From assembly GCF_031326225.1 (NCBI RefSeq), contig NZ_CP133720.1:1612001-1676000 (forward strand): a stretch of DNA of 64,000 nt. The letters run 5' to 3'. The notes beneath the pieces are model-generated. The model had not been told where the DNA came from and made no database searches. It saw only the letters and a list, made by a program, of their open reading frames with translations. The DNA is from Undibacterium cyanobacteriorum (GTDB lineage: Bacteria; Pseudomonadota; Gammaproteobacteria; Burkholderiales; Burkholderiaceae_D). Below are positions 27,197-35,214 of this stretch, piece after piece. Within the stretch, counting starts at the first letter, position 1, and each line of letters opens with the position of its first letter. The translations under genes were made by a program, and so were the position numbers.

Positions 27197-27718
27197 ATGA
27201 CTACGCCTTGTCTTGGAATCGTTGGTTGGTCTGGTAGTGGCAAGACGACCTTGCTCGAACGACTTTTGCTCGAACTAAGTCAGAGTGATTATCGGGTTGG
27301 TGTCCTAAAGCATTCACACCACGATGTGGTACTCGAACCTGAGCACAAAGACACGGCACGTTTTCGGCGTGCTGGCGCGACGCAAGTCGTCTTAGCGTCC
27401 CCTTATCGTTTAGCATTTGTGGAAGAATTACGGCAAGCACCAGAGCCTAATCTCGCAGAGATCTTGGCGCGCATGCAGCCTGCTGATTTTTTTCTCGTCG
27501 AGGGTTACAAATGGGCGGAAATTCCCAAACTTGAAGTGTGGCGACCGTCCTTGGGGAAGCCAGCTTTGTATCCAAATGACCCTTGGATACGATTGGTGGC
27601 CTCGGATGTGCCGCGTCCTAATAGCGAAGAAGGAGGTCGTAAGGATCTTGTGTGGTTGGACTTGAATAATACCGCGAGCGTTTTGCAGTTTATTCAAAGC
27701 CTCATTGTGAAAACGTAA
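27197..27718 (+). CDS. mobB: Molybdopterin-guanine dinucleotide biosynthesis adaptor MobB
   Basis: GTP-binding P-loop protein of 173 residues that assists MobA in the last step of bis-MGD molybdenum cofactor formation, without being strictly essential. The Walker A loop is GWSGSGKTTLLERLL at about residues 10-24, and the family segments VGVLKHSHHDVVLEPEHKDTARFRRAGA and FLVEGYKWAEIPKLEVWR are clear. No other mo-cofactor genes are in the window, so it stands alone just behind the ppc terminator. Confidence 0.92.
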   Translation: MTTPCLGIVGWSGSGKTTLLERLLLELSQSDYRVGVLKHSHHDVVLEPEHKDTARFRRAGATQVVLASPYRLAFVEELRQAPEPNLAEILARMQPADFFLVEGYKWAEIPKLEVWRPSLGKPALYPNDPWIRLVASDVPRPNSEEGGRKDLVWLDLNNTASVLQFIQSLIVKT

Positions 27719-27848
27719 ATATTATTATTTCATTTTGATAATTCCAATCGGCATCTTGATCTGCCTCGCCATGAGAAATTTTTATTGGAATCCCTAAAGT
27801 TTCTCAAAAGTGCTGCCGATATCACAGATGCAGATAAGGAGGATTGTC

Positions 27849-28052
27849 ATGGACGTTAACGGAATTGCTAAGACAGCGACGACGCTGGCTGATGTGGGTG
27901 TTAGCCAGCAAGTGAGTATCGCAGTCTTGAAAAAAGCTCAAGATATCAGCCAAGAGAGTGCAACGGCCTTGATTGAAGCGATCCCAAATTCAAGCGCCAA
28001 TGTACCGAACTTACCACCCAATTTAGGTAGAAATATCAATACAACCGCTTGA
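27849..28052 (+). CDS. YjfB-family small protein (putative motility protein)
   Basis: A 67-residue protein starting MDVNGIAKTATTLAD, with a helix-rich middle and proline/asparagine-rich end. It resembles the short YjfB-type family annotated as putative motility proteins, whose biochemical role is unknown. ATG 27849 is preceded by GGAGGA (about 27837-27842), which supports this start over the open extension to 27810. No flagellar genes are adjacent. A terminator follows at 28118. Confidence 0.6.
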   Translation: MDVNGIAKTATTLADVGVSQQVSIAVLKKAQDISQESATALIEAIPNSSANVPNLPPNLGRNINTTA

Positions 28053-28117
28053 GGTTTTGATCCTCGATCGCACAACTCATTGTGTGCCAGTCATTACTTG
28101 ACTCAAAAATGTCGAAG

Positions 28118-28143
28118 AAGCGCTCAACAGGGCGCTTTTTTTT
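28118..28143 (+). terminator. Rho-independent terminator after the YjfB-like gene
   Basis: AAGCGC and GCGCTT arms around an eight-base loop, followed by eight T. Confidence 0.8.
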
Positions 28144-28344
28144 CGCATTCAAATTCTTATCGACGGGCCTTTGAGAAAATACAAACTGCGTGTCCAAATG
28201 CATTAACAAATGTAAAATGGGTGCGATTTTTTGTTGCATTGCAAAATAAAGCGACCATAATGTGCCTGAATAAATATGTTGCTGTGCGAAATTTTTATTT
28301 ATTTTCTCTTTGTAAAGTTTTAGTTTTAGTTGTGAAGGAATCGT

Positions 28345-28758
28345 ATGACGAAAGCAAATTGGGGCTGGTCTGAGAGATTGAGTCTAAAGCATCAAGTTAT
28401 GGATGCGACGCATCAAGAGTTTGTGACGCTCTGCGCAGCTCTTGCCCAGAGTGAGGATCAATCGCCGTTTCTTGAGCGATTAGATGCATTGATCGAACAT
28501 TCGATTGAGCACTTTGAACAAGAAAATAAGTGGATGCGCGATGCTGGATTTCCGCCAGCAGCCTGTCATCAAGCTGAGCATGACGCAGTGCTACAAGTGA
28601 TGCAAGAGGTGCGTCGCCGATTTGCAGAGGGAGAACGAGATCTCGGCGAGCGCCTCGCAGAAGAGCTTCCACACTGGTTCGAGCACCATGTCGATACGAT
28701 GGACAATATGCTCGCACAGTTCTTGATCAACAATGAGATTGAAGTCGAGGCGGCCTAA
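28345..28758 (+). CDS. Bacteriohemerythrin
   Basis: Single-domain, non-haem di-iron O2-binding protein of 137 residues. Likely iron ligands can be placed as His23 (DATHQEF), His56 and Glu60 (EHFEQE), His75 and His79 (CHQAEH), His115 and Asp120 (HHVDTMD), the full hemerythrin set. It may bind, deliver or sense oxygen; c-di-GMP-linked and chemotaxis roles exist in the family but nothing here shows a partner domain. It is monocistronic, between two terminators. Confidence 0.88.
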   Translation: MTKANWGWSERLSLKHQVMDATHQEFVTLCAALAQSEDQSPFLERLDALIEHSIEHFEQENKWMRDAGFPPAACHQAEHDAVLQVMQEVRRRFAEGERDLGERLAEELPHWFEHHVDTMDNMLAQFLINNEIEVEAA

Positions 28759-28780
28759 AAGGGCTGGCCAGACAAAATAA

Positions 28781-28806
28781 AAAAGCACCTGAGAGGTGCT
28801 TTTTTA
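28781..28806. terminator. Bidirectional terminator between hemerythrin and S4-protein genes
   Basis: AAAAGCACCT and AGGTGCTTTT arms around a three-base loop, with A-run before and T-run after, so it can end both converging transcripts. Confidence 0.85.
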
Positions 28807-28846
28807 TTGAGCTTTTGAGTATTGGCGATTCATTTTTTTTGCGAGT

Positions 28847-29062
28847 CTAGCCATTGACCTTCACTCGTAGATCACCTAATTCGACTACTTGGCCCGGACG
28901 AATTTTCGCTGTTTTGCGTAACTCTTGGTGTCCATCGACTTTGACCTCGCCGCTTGCAACAATCATTTTTCCAGCTCCGCCACTGTCACAGACGCCAATT
29001 AATTTGAGCAACTGGTTGAGTTCGACAAATTCGCCTTCAACAGTAAAAGAAATTTCTTGCAT
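28847..29062 (-). CDS. Small S4-domain RNA-binding protein (YbcJ-like)
   Basis: A 71-residue protein that is almost entirely one S4-like RNA-binding domain: FVELNQLLKLIGVCDSGGAGKMIVASGEVKVDG-type core (the loop G-GGAGK is typical of the YbcJ/RlbA group) and RPGQVVELGDLRVKV at the end. These proteins probably bind structured RNA, perhaps rRNA or tRNA. I use ATG 29062 (MQEISFTVEGE); the open frame extends to a GTG at 29116. It converges on the hemerythrin gene and is divergent from the bufferin-type operon. Confidence 0.85.
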   Translation of the reverse strand: MQEISFTVEGEFVELNQLLKLIGVCDSGGAGKMIVASGEVKVDGHQELRKTAKIRPGQVVELGDLRVKVNG

Positions 29063-29369
29063 GATCTCATTGTAATTCGAATAAACAAGCTTCGAGGATA
29101 CACCATTTTGCACCACTGTTGCGGTGCAACTTGAATGTCTTTGAACGTATTTGCTGGTTTTTTGGTCTTGCTTTGAACTTGATCGCTAAAAACAATTAGA
29201 GTGATGTAATGACTTTACTAAGTGAATGAACCTGTGCAAAATTGAAAAGCAAAAAAAATCGAAGAATTGTGTAAGGAACGGAACGATAGCTCGACTACTG
29301 CAAGTAGCTCGTGATATTGATCCGAATTACTAGGTCTAAAACTGATATTTTTTCTATTGGAGAATGAAG

Positions 29370-29624
29370 ATGAATAACAAAGCATTGATCGCTGTTGCAT
29401 TAGCTGGTTTGGTAAGTTCTTCTGCTGCGATGGCAGCGGATACCCCAAAAACTGAGAAGTGCTGGGGTGTTGCAAAAGCAGGCCAAAATGATTGCGCAAC
29501 AAAAAATGGTAGCCATTCATGTGCTGGTCAAGCTAAGAAAGATAATGACCCAAATGAATGGAAAAAAGTCCCAGCAGGCACATGCGAAAAGTCTGGTGGT
29601 AAGTTGGAAGCACCAAAAGCGTAA
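29370..29624 (+). CDS. bufA: Bufferin-type metallophore precursor (DUF2282, BufA/GigA-like)
   Basis: Secreted 84-residue precursor. A Sec signal peptide (about residues 1-23, ending AAMAA) precedes a hydrophilic 60-residue core with four cysteines at 31, 42, 51 and 72 in the DUF2282 pattern CWGVAKAGQNDC / HSCAGQA / WKKVPAGTC. In characterised bufferins an MNIO enzyme converts some cysteines to thiooxazoles and the exported product binds copper; the homologous Caulobacter gig operon was found as metal-induced. The genes for the MNIO enzyme and its partner follow. GGAG seven bases before ATG 29370 supports this start over the ATG two codons earlier. A strong hairpin separates it from bufB. Copper as ligand here is inference. 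Confidence 0.88.
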   Translation: MNNKALIAVALAGLVSSSAAMAADTPKTEKCWGVAKAGQNDCATKNGSHSCAGQAKKDNDPNEWKKVPAGTCEKSGGKLEAPKA

Positions 29625-29667
29625 TGAGTTGAATCGTTTAGCAAAACGATTCTGGAATGTTTGAAGG

Positions 29668-29704
29668 TAGCGAGGTGTTGCAAGGACACCTCGCTATTTA
29701 TTTT
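29668..29704 (+). terminator. Terminator or attenuator between bufA-like and bufB-like genes
   Basis: TAGCGAGGTGT (29668-29678) and ACACCTCGCTA (29686-29696) form a perfect 11-base stem with a seven-base loop, followed by TTTATTTT. Partial read-through would give more precursor than enzyme transcript, as is usual in RiPP operons. Confidence 0.85.
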
Positions 29705-29756
29705 ACAGAAGCATTTTTTTGAGTGCTCTGGAATTTCTTCGATTTAGAACTGGCAC

Positions 29757-30635
29757 ATGAACGCTGAAATGAAGCAGATCAACGAGGTAAGCAACGCTCG
29801 CTTGCAAGGCGTCGGGATAGGTTTACGCACGCCGCATTATCGTGATTTTCTCGAACGAAAAATTAAGGTAGATTGGTTAGAGGTTCATTCTGAAAATTTC
29901 TTCGCGAGCGGTGGATTTGATTTATTTGTCCTGGAAAAATTAGCGCAAGACTATCCCATTAGTTTGCATGGTGTTGGTCTCGCTCTTGGTTCAGCGCAGG
30001 GATTTAAAGAGTCGCATGCTCAGCGATTGAAAGCCTTGGTTGATCGCATACAGCCCGCGCTAGTATCGGAACATCTCTGTTGGGGGGCGATCAATGGTCG
30101 CCATTTGAATGATTTGTTACCCATGCCTTTAAGCTTTGAAAGTTTAGATTTGATGGCAGAACGGGTAGATTTTCTGCAGAATATTTTGAAGCGAACCGTG
30201 TTGATCGAAAACGTGTCGAGCTACCTTCGCTTTCAAGATGATCAAATGTGTGAGGCTGATTTTTTGTGTCGCTTAAGCAAACGTACTGGCTGTGGCATTT
30301 TGTTGGATGTTAACAATGTATTTGTCAACCAGTTCAATCATGCTGAACCTGCCTCACACGAGTTTGAGTTTTATCAGCAGCAGGTGAGGTCAATTGGTGA
30401 AATTCATTTGGCAGGTCACAGTCAGGTTGAGGATTGTTTGATCGATGACCATGGAAGTCGAGTGCGGAAAGAGGTGTGGGATCTCTATGAGTTTGTATGT
30501 CGCAATATCAGCCCCACGATTCCAACTCTGATTGAATGGGACACTGATATTCCCGACGTCGAAGTTTTAGTTGTCGAAGCGGAAAAAGCAAAAGCAATAC
30601 AGAAAACCTGCCAGGAGTTGCATCATGTCGACTAA
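29757..30635 (+). CDS. bufB: MNIO (DUF692) peptide-modifying enzyme, BufB/GigB-like
   Basis: Multinuclear non-haem iron oxidase with a TIM-barrel fold (292 aa), predicted to modify cysteines of the upstream precursor in the cytoplasm before export. Metal-ligand-type residues are clear: Glu42/His44 (LEVHSENFF), His71 (SLHGVGLALG), Glu105-His106 (SEHLCWG), Glu151-Asn152 (LIENVSSY), Asp184 and Asn186/Asn187 (LLDVNNVFVN), His217 and His221 (HLAGH), Asp231-His232 (DDHG) and Glu260-Asp262 (EWDTD). The gene starts 132 bases after the precursor gene, past the hairpin, and its 3' end overlaps the partner gene by 11 bases. Length is standard. Confidence 0.92.
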   Translation: MNAEMKQINEVSNARLQGVGIGLRTPHYRDFLERKIKVDWLEVHSENFFASGGFDLFVLEKLAQDYPISLHGVGLALGSAQGFKESHAQRLKALVDRIQPALVSEHLCWGAINGRHLNDLLPMPLSFESLDLMAERVDFLQNILKRTVLIENVSSYLRFQDDQMCEADFLCRLSKRTGCGILLDVNNVFVNQFNHAEPASHEFEFYQQQVRSIGEIHLAGHSQVEDCLIDDHGSRVRKEVWDLYEFVCRNISPTIPTLIEWDTDIPDVEVLVVEAEKAKAIQKTCQELHHVD

Positions 30636-31389
30636 GCTGGCTGAATTGCAGTCGAATTTTGCGCGAGCATTGCTCGAATTTGATGATGGTTTGATCGCAG
30701 CTTCTCTACGATGTAAGCATGGCTCAGCTGAAGAGCGTATCGCGATTTATCGCGGAAATCTTTTGGCGATTTGGAACAAGTCATTAGCCAATGCTTATCC
30801 CGTCATTCAACGTCTTGTCGGTGAAGATTTCTTTGAAGATTTGGCGCGCTCCTATGGTCGCCGCTATCCGTCCCAAGCAGGTGATTTGAATGTATTTGGT
30901 GAACTTTTTGCAGACTTTCTCCTTGGTGTTGCTCCTTTGGCTGAATACCACTATATGCCTGCTGTCGCTCAACTTGAGTGGTTGGTGCATCAGAGTTATT
31001 ACGCCCAAGCGCCGAATGAGTCATTGACACTAACGGGTTTTCTGCAAACGGCGGGGGGGCATGCGCAAGATGCGTGTTTGTCGTTTGTTCCCTGTTCTGT
31101 TTTGTTTAAAAGCGATAAAGCTGCAGTAAAGGTGTGGCAGGCGCATCAAACGGAAGAGTTTTCGGGGCTGCCAAGCGATCTGGAGCAACCGTCCTACGCG
31201 GTAGTAGTAAGGCCGCACTGGCGGGTTGAGGTGATGCCATTGGATCAGGCTGGCTTTACTGCTTTGGAGTGCTTGCAGAACGGCGTTACGCTTGGTGCCG
31301 CACTTGATCAAGCCTTGCAAATCGACGCGCAGTTCGATGTCGGTGCGCATTTGCAAAAGTGGTTTGCTGCAGGAATTTTTTCTGCTTAG
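30625..31389 (+). CDS. bufC: DUF2063 partner protein, BufC/GigC-like
   Basis: Product of 254 residues with an N-terminal DUF2063 domain: ERIAIYRGNLLAIWNKSL, AYPVIQRLVGEDFFEDLAR, and GDLNVFGELFADFL followed by AQLEWLVHQSYYA. This family is the near-constant partner of MNIO enzymes in bufferin clusters and is thought to recruit the precursor. ATG 30625 overlaps the end of the bufB-like gene by 11 bases and has CAGGAG before it, which implies tight co-translation; the frame opens at 30571 but no start signal is seen there. The C-terminal part (about 155-254) is less conserved. Confidence 0.88.
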   Translation: MSTKLAELQSNFARALLEFDDGLIAASLRCKHGSAEERIAIYRGNLLAIWNKSLANAYPVIQRLVGEDFFEDLARSYGRRYPSQAGDLNVFGELFADFLLGVAPLAEYHYMPAVAQLEWLVHQSYYAQAPNESLTLTGFLQTAGGHAQDACLSFVPCSVLFKSDKAAVKVWQAHQTEEFSGLPSDLEQPSYAVVVRPHWRVEVMPLDQAGFTALECLQNGVTLGAALDQALQIDAQFDVGAHLQKWFAAGIFSA

Positions 31390-31447
31390 ATTTGTAAGGA
31401 AATAAGATCGAGCACGACAAAGCAGATTATTGTCCGAGGAATTGAAT

Positions 31448-31924
31448 ATGAAATTTTTCTTGAAAGTCCACCAATGCTCTATGCGATTTGATGCCTTGCT
31501 CGATCGTTGGGGCTATAGTCTGGTTGGTCTCTTGGTTCGGGGATTTGTAGGGTGGCAGTTTTTCAAATCAGGTCTGGTGAAGGTGCAAGATTGGGAGTCG
31601 ACATTAAGTCTGTTTCGCGAGGAATACAATGTTCCTTTGCTGCCTCCTGAAATAGCTGCAGTCCTCGGGGCAGGCGGTGAATTAGTTTTGCCAATATTCT
31701 TGCTCCTAGGTTTGTTCAGCCGACCTGTAGCGATGGGTTTATTGGCAGTGAATTTGATGGCGGTTGTGTCATATCCTCAGCTATGGTCGTTTGAGTGTCC
31801 TGCCGCCATTAACGATCATTTTTATTGGGGGATTTTGTTGTTGATCTTGTTTGCAAAAGGAGTTGGTGAGTTTAGTTTAGATAGTGTGTTGCAGAAGCGA
31901 TTCAAAATACCAACTACGGCGTGA
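31448..31924 (+). CDS. DoxX-family membrane protein (GigD-like)
   Basis: A 158-residue protein with four membrane helices of the DoxX type (LLVRGFVGWQFFKSGLVKVQDW, then LLPPEIAAVLGAGGELVLPIFLLLGLFSRP). DoxX proteins are frequent last members of bufferin/gig operons; their role there is not known, possibly redox or quinone-linked. I start at ATG 31448 with CGAGGAA before it; the frame extends to a TTG at 31430. It lies 58 bases after the bufC-like gene and is followed by a strong terminator. Confidence 0.85.
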   Translation: MKFFLKVHQCSMRFDALLDRWGYSLVGLLVRGFVGWQFFKSGLVKVQDWESTLSLFREEYNVPLLPPEIAAVLGAGGELVLPIFLLLGLFSRPVAMGLLAVNLMAVVSYPQLWSFECPAAINDHFYWGILLLILFAKGVGEFSLDSVLQKRFKIPTTA

Positions 31925-31976
31925 AATACGTGAAACGTGTGAAATGAAATAATTTCGGAATGCCAAAGAAAATGCA

Positions 31977-32001
31977 AAAGGGACCGCGAAGGTCCCTTTT
32001 G
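31977..32001. terminator. Bidirectional terminator ending the buf operon
   Basis: AAAAGGGACC and GGTCCCTTTT arms around a five-base loop. It can serve the rightward DoxX gene and the leftward SGNH lipoprotein gene. Confidence 0.9.
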
Positions 32002-32050
32002 TTTGTGGCCTGTGAAGAGAGCGCCGTAAAAGGTGTTCTCTTTTTTATGC

Positions 32051-33289
32051 TTATTTCCAGCCGCGTTTTGCGATTTCAGCGGTGATGTAATCTGCGAACA
32101 GTTGATTACCAAATGGTGTTGGATGAACGGTATCAGCAAAATAATACTTACTTGTATCGCCTGGGATCAAGTTATTCGCTGAGCAGACCAACGATGAGCC
32201 CAAAGGATTCTTAGCGGCGCTTAGATCACAAGCAGGAGTCGTAATGTTACTAATACCGTAAGCTGATGGGTTTGCTGCGTGATCACGGAAGCGTGTGTAC
32301 AAGTCGACCATCAACACATTGTCTAAACCGGCCAAACCTTCGATTAAACGGGCATTGAAAGTGATGCTCATACCATTCAACAACGTTTGAGAATCTTTAG
32401 ATTGCGCTAAAGCTGCAGGTGTTTTGCTCATATCTGGCATATTCACGACAACAACGTATTTCGCACCTTTTGCCAAGATCAGGTTTTTCACGTAGCCAGC
32501 CAATTCAGTACCTGCTGTACCGATCGCATCAACATAAGTTTGAGCGTTAGCTGACGCATAAGCCGCACCTGCTGCAGCACCAACGGTTGGAGTCAAAGTG
32601 GCAACCGCAGCGTTGATACAGTTACTTGCTTGAGCATCAGTTGGTTTGCAAGTGCCGGCAGCGATATCTTTTTGAATTTGGCCTGGTACTGCTGCAGTAA
32701 CTGCTGCAGTTGCAGCTTGCGTTGCCGCAGCAGACAATTCACCAGTTTTGATGAAAACGTCATTTGGACCGCCGCTTACAAATACGATTTCAGTGCCAGA
32801 GAATTTGCCACCGTTAGCTGCCAAGTAGTTGTTAATTTGAGTGACGACTGGCACAGTTGTTTGGCCCAGAACAGCATTGGCACCGCCCAAGGCTTTATTA
32901 CCTGGCCCAACAGGATTGGTTACACGCGCACCACCTTGTGCATAGCCAGTACATCCAGCTTTGACAGTGACAGGAACGTTAAAGCCTTGTGCCGCAGCAC
33001 CTTCCAAGCCTGTTTGTGCCGCGCATGGTGCTGGCAAGCCTAAGTTTGCTGCGACGATTTCAGTCCAGTTTTTCGCTGTTGCGCTGTTGATGGTGTATTT
33101 GCCACCACCGAGAGCTGCGACTGTACCAACTTTGTAAGTACCAACGTCGCTCAAGCTGTCACCAAATGTGACTTGAGAAGAAAAGGTGATTTTTGGCGCA
33201 GGATCTTTAGAACTGCTGCTAGTGCCACCTCCGCAAGCTGTTAATGCTGCTGCGGCGAGAATGGTGAGAGATAATTTGAGATGACGCAT
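32051..33289 (-). CDS. SGNH/GDSL-family hydrolase lipoprotein
   Basis: Predicted outer-membrane or periplasmic lipoprotein esterase/lipase of 412 residues. Signal peptide with lipobox LTAC (Cys19), a Ser/Gly linker, then block I FGDSLSDVG with the nucleophile Ser45, block III in VSGGPNDVF (Gly/Asn-Asp) and block V DTVHPTPFGNQ with the Asp-His pair. The central part is alanine- and threonine-rich and longer than the minimal SGNH fold. ATG 33289 has CAGGAG ahead. The gene is divergent from the porin gene across a 416-base AT-rich gap. Substrate unknown; a polymer depolymerase or autotransporter-like esterase relative is possible. Confidence 0.85.
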   Translation of the reverse strand: MRHLKLSLTILAAAALTACGGGTSSSSKDPAPKITFSSQVTFGDSLSDVGTYKVGTVAALGGGKYTINSATAKNWTEIVAANLGLPAPCAAQTGLEGAAAQGFNVPVTVKAGCTGYAQGGARVTNPVGPGNKALGGANAVLGQTTVPVVTQINNYLAANGGKFSGTEIVFVSGGPNDVFIKTGELSAAATQAATAAVTAAVPGQIQKDIAAGTCKPTDAQASNCINAAVATLTPTVGAAAGAAYASANAQTYVDAIGTAGTELAGYVKNLILAKGAKYVVVVNMPDMSKTPAALAQSKDSQTLLNGMSITFNARLIEGLAGLDNVLMVDLYTRFRDHAANPSAYGISNITTPACDLSAAKNPLGSSLVCSANNLIPGDTSKYYFADTVHPTPFGNQLFADYITAEIAKRGWK

Positions 33290-33705
33290 TTTGTCTCCTG
33301 GGTCAATTATTGAATAAAGCTAAACGAACGCTAGTGCTATTTAGAGCGCCCACTATATGCCAATATTCTGCGTTGATGTATTGAGACGTGCAATTAAACG
33401 ACAGCAAAAATTAGAAGAATTATTCGAAAATAAACGCTATTTGGAAGCTTTCACTGGTATTGTCTAAGCCGTTAATTTTGCAGAGTAAAATGAACTTTGT
33501 CAGAGTGAAATTTGGGGTTTTGCGAATCTTCGAAAAAATAAATTTTTGAAGAACTTTTCGACGTAGTTTTTTTGCGACAGCGAATGAAATGGCTCGCGAG
33601 ATCCTATACAAGAATCGCGATCAATGTCATATTTTGAGCTATGAAATTAGTACGTACGTTCGATTCAACAGTTTTCAGAAGAACTCTTATTGGGGACAGT
33701 AAAAA
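33290..33705. other. AT-rich divergent intergenic region
   Basis: Holds the promoters of the SGNH lipoprotein and porin genes. No gene, hairpin terminator or clear operator stands out; a short palindrome ACGTACGT is at 33651-33658. The porin start has GGGGAC as ribosome-binding site. Confidence 0.4.
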
Positions 33706-35052
33706 ATGAAATTAAAAATGTTGGCGGCAGTGTTGACCACTTGCTTTACAGCGCCAGTTCTGGCTCAGACCAATGTAACCATCTACGGTATTTTGGACGC
33801 TGGTATTCAGTTCAATTCCAACGGCAAAGCTAACCAAACGAAAATGGTAAGTGGTATTGCTGATGGTTCCCGTTTGGGCTTTAAAGGCACAGAGGATATG
33901 GGTGGCGGATACAAAGCCATTTTTAACCTCGAAGCACGTGTTGAAGTTGACACTGGTGCAAACAAAGCGGGCAATATCAGTGATTATCAAGGTTATGCTT
34001 TGACAAAAGGTATGGATTTTCCTGACTTTGGTAATCCAACTTTGAAGGGGGCTGCAGCGCAGACTTTGCAAGGTGTTCGTGAAGCTTTGCAACCAAAGTA
34101 CAACGTCAACGCAACTAATACGTACGTGTTGCAACGGGGCGGCGGCCCAGATGGTGGCATGTTCGACCGTACTGCGATGGTTGGTTTGATTACTCCAGTT
34201 GGTGCTGTTTTAGCTGGTCGTATGTACACACCAGCTTACGAAATTTTTAACGCTGCAGATACGTTCGAAAGCGGTATGGCAGGTAGTTGGGGCGGTATCA
34301 CTGGTGGTACTGGTGGCTTGCTGACTTCGGGTATGGCGATTCGTTCCAATAAAGCAGCTCAGTATCGTATCGAGTTACCTAGCGGGATAGCAGCTTCCTT
34401 GATGTACGGTTTCAAGAACTCTGGCTATGTCGGTTTGGACGACAAATTCATCGCAGGTATGGTGAAGTACAAAGCAAATGGCTTTGACGTTGGTATCGGT
34501 TACAACCGTGGTACAAACATGGATGGAACAACCGGTTTGATTACGACTACAGCAGGTGGTTCCTACGCTGCAGGTGATTTCAAATTCTTCGCTGGTTACC
34601 AAGCGATGAAGAATGAAAACTCGATTTTGTTGCCAGTGTTCTACGATGCATGGGATAAGGAAATCGGCCCAAGTTTGCGTAATGCAGGTGTGCCAGCGGC
34701 TGTTGTCGGTGCATGGACGAGTGTGTTCCGCACTACAGTAGCGAAAAACTTCAAGCTTGATGCGACTAGCTATAGCTTAGGTATGCACTACAAAGTGGGT
34801 AACGGTCGCATTATGACTTCGTATAGCCATCAAGATGATCGTACATTGTCTAACAGCGACGTGACACAAATCGCGATTGGCTACGACTATAATTTGTCTA
34901 AACGTACAGATGTTTATACAGTGTTCGGTCGTATCCGCAATCAGAATGATGGTCAGTACGCTTTAGGTGCTGCTAGCGCATCTGGTGGTTTCACAGAAAC
35001 GCCAGGTGGATCTGCTCGTGCGGTTCAAATCGGTATGCGTCATCGCTTCTGA
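33706..35052 (+). CDS. General porin, betaproteobacterial trimeric type
   Basis: Outer-membrane beta-barrel that lets small solutes diffuse into the periplasm. A signal peptide ends at VLAQ (about residue 21), directly followed by TNVTIYGILDAGIQFN, the typical first strand of betaproteobacterial porins; SRLGFKGTEDMGGGYKAIFNLE follows. The barrel strands alternate polar and aromatic residues, and the protein ends GMRHRF, the terminal Phe needed for outer-membrane assembly. At 448 aa it is somewhat long for the group, with an insertion around residues 100-150. Selectivity cannot be told. A terminator follows. Confidence 0.92.
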   Translation: MKLKMLAAVLTTCFTAPVLAQTNVTIYGILDAGIQFNSNGKANQTKMVSGIADGSRLGFKGTEDMGGGYKAIFNLEARVEVDTGANKAGNISDYQGYALTKGMDFPDFGNPTLKGAAAQTLQGVREALQPKYNVNATNTYVLQRGGGPDGGMFDRTAMVGLITPVGAVLAGRMYTPAYEIFNAADTFESGMAGSWGGITGGTGGLLTSGMAIRSNKAAQYRIELPSGIAASLMYGFKNSGYVGLDDKFIAGMVKYKANGFDVGIGYNRGTNMDGTTGLITTTAGGSYAAGDFKFFAGYQAMKNENSILLPVFYDAWDKEIGPSLRNAGVPAAVVGAWTSVFRTTVAKNFKLDATSYSLGMHYKVGNGRIMTSYSHQDDRTLSNSDVTQIAIGYDYNLSKRTDVYTVFGRIRNQNDGQYALGAASASGGFTETPGGSARAVQIGMRHRF

Positions 35053-35072
35053 TCTGAAAGATACTTAAATAC

Positions 35073-35107
35073 AAAAGCCCGTCGGTTTCTTACGACGGGC
35101 TTTTTGT
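35073..35107 (+). terminator. Rho-independent terminator of the porin gene
   Basis: AAAAGCCCGTCG and CGACGGGCTTTT arms around an eight-base loop, followed by a T-rich run. Confidence 0.9.
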
Positions 35108-35214
35108 TTTTAATAGTAGAAAGTCGATGATCAGCGCTATCAAGATGCTGAGAAGATTCAAGATATTTCGCTTCTTCGCTTTTTTACTCTGGCAGATATC
35201 AAAATGCAGTCTCG

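Noticed and set aside
29280..29310. Short hairpin CTACT-GCA-AGTAG upstream of the bufferin precursor gene
   Set aside because: Only five paired bases and no known site; too weak to call an operator.
33420..33611. 63-codon minus-strand frame upstream of the porin
   Set aside because: AT-rich intergenic DNA with no ribosome-binding site; likely chance.
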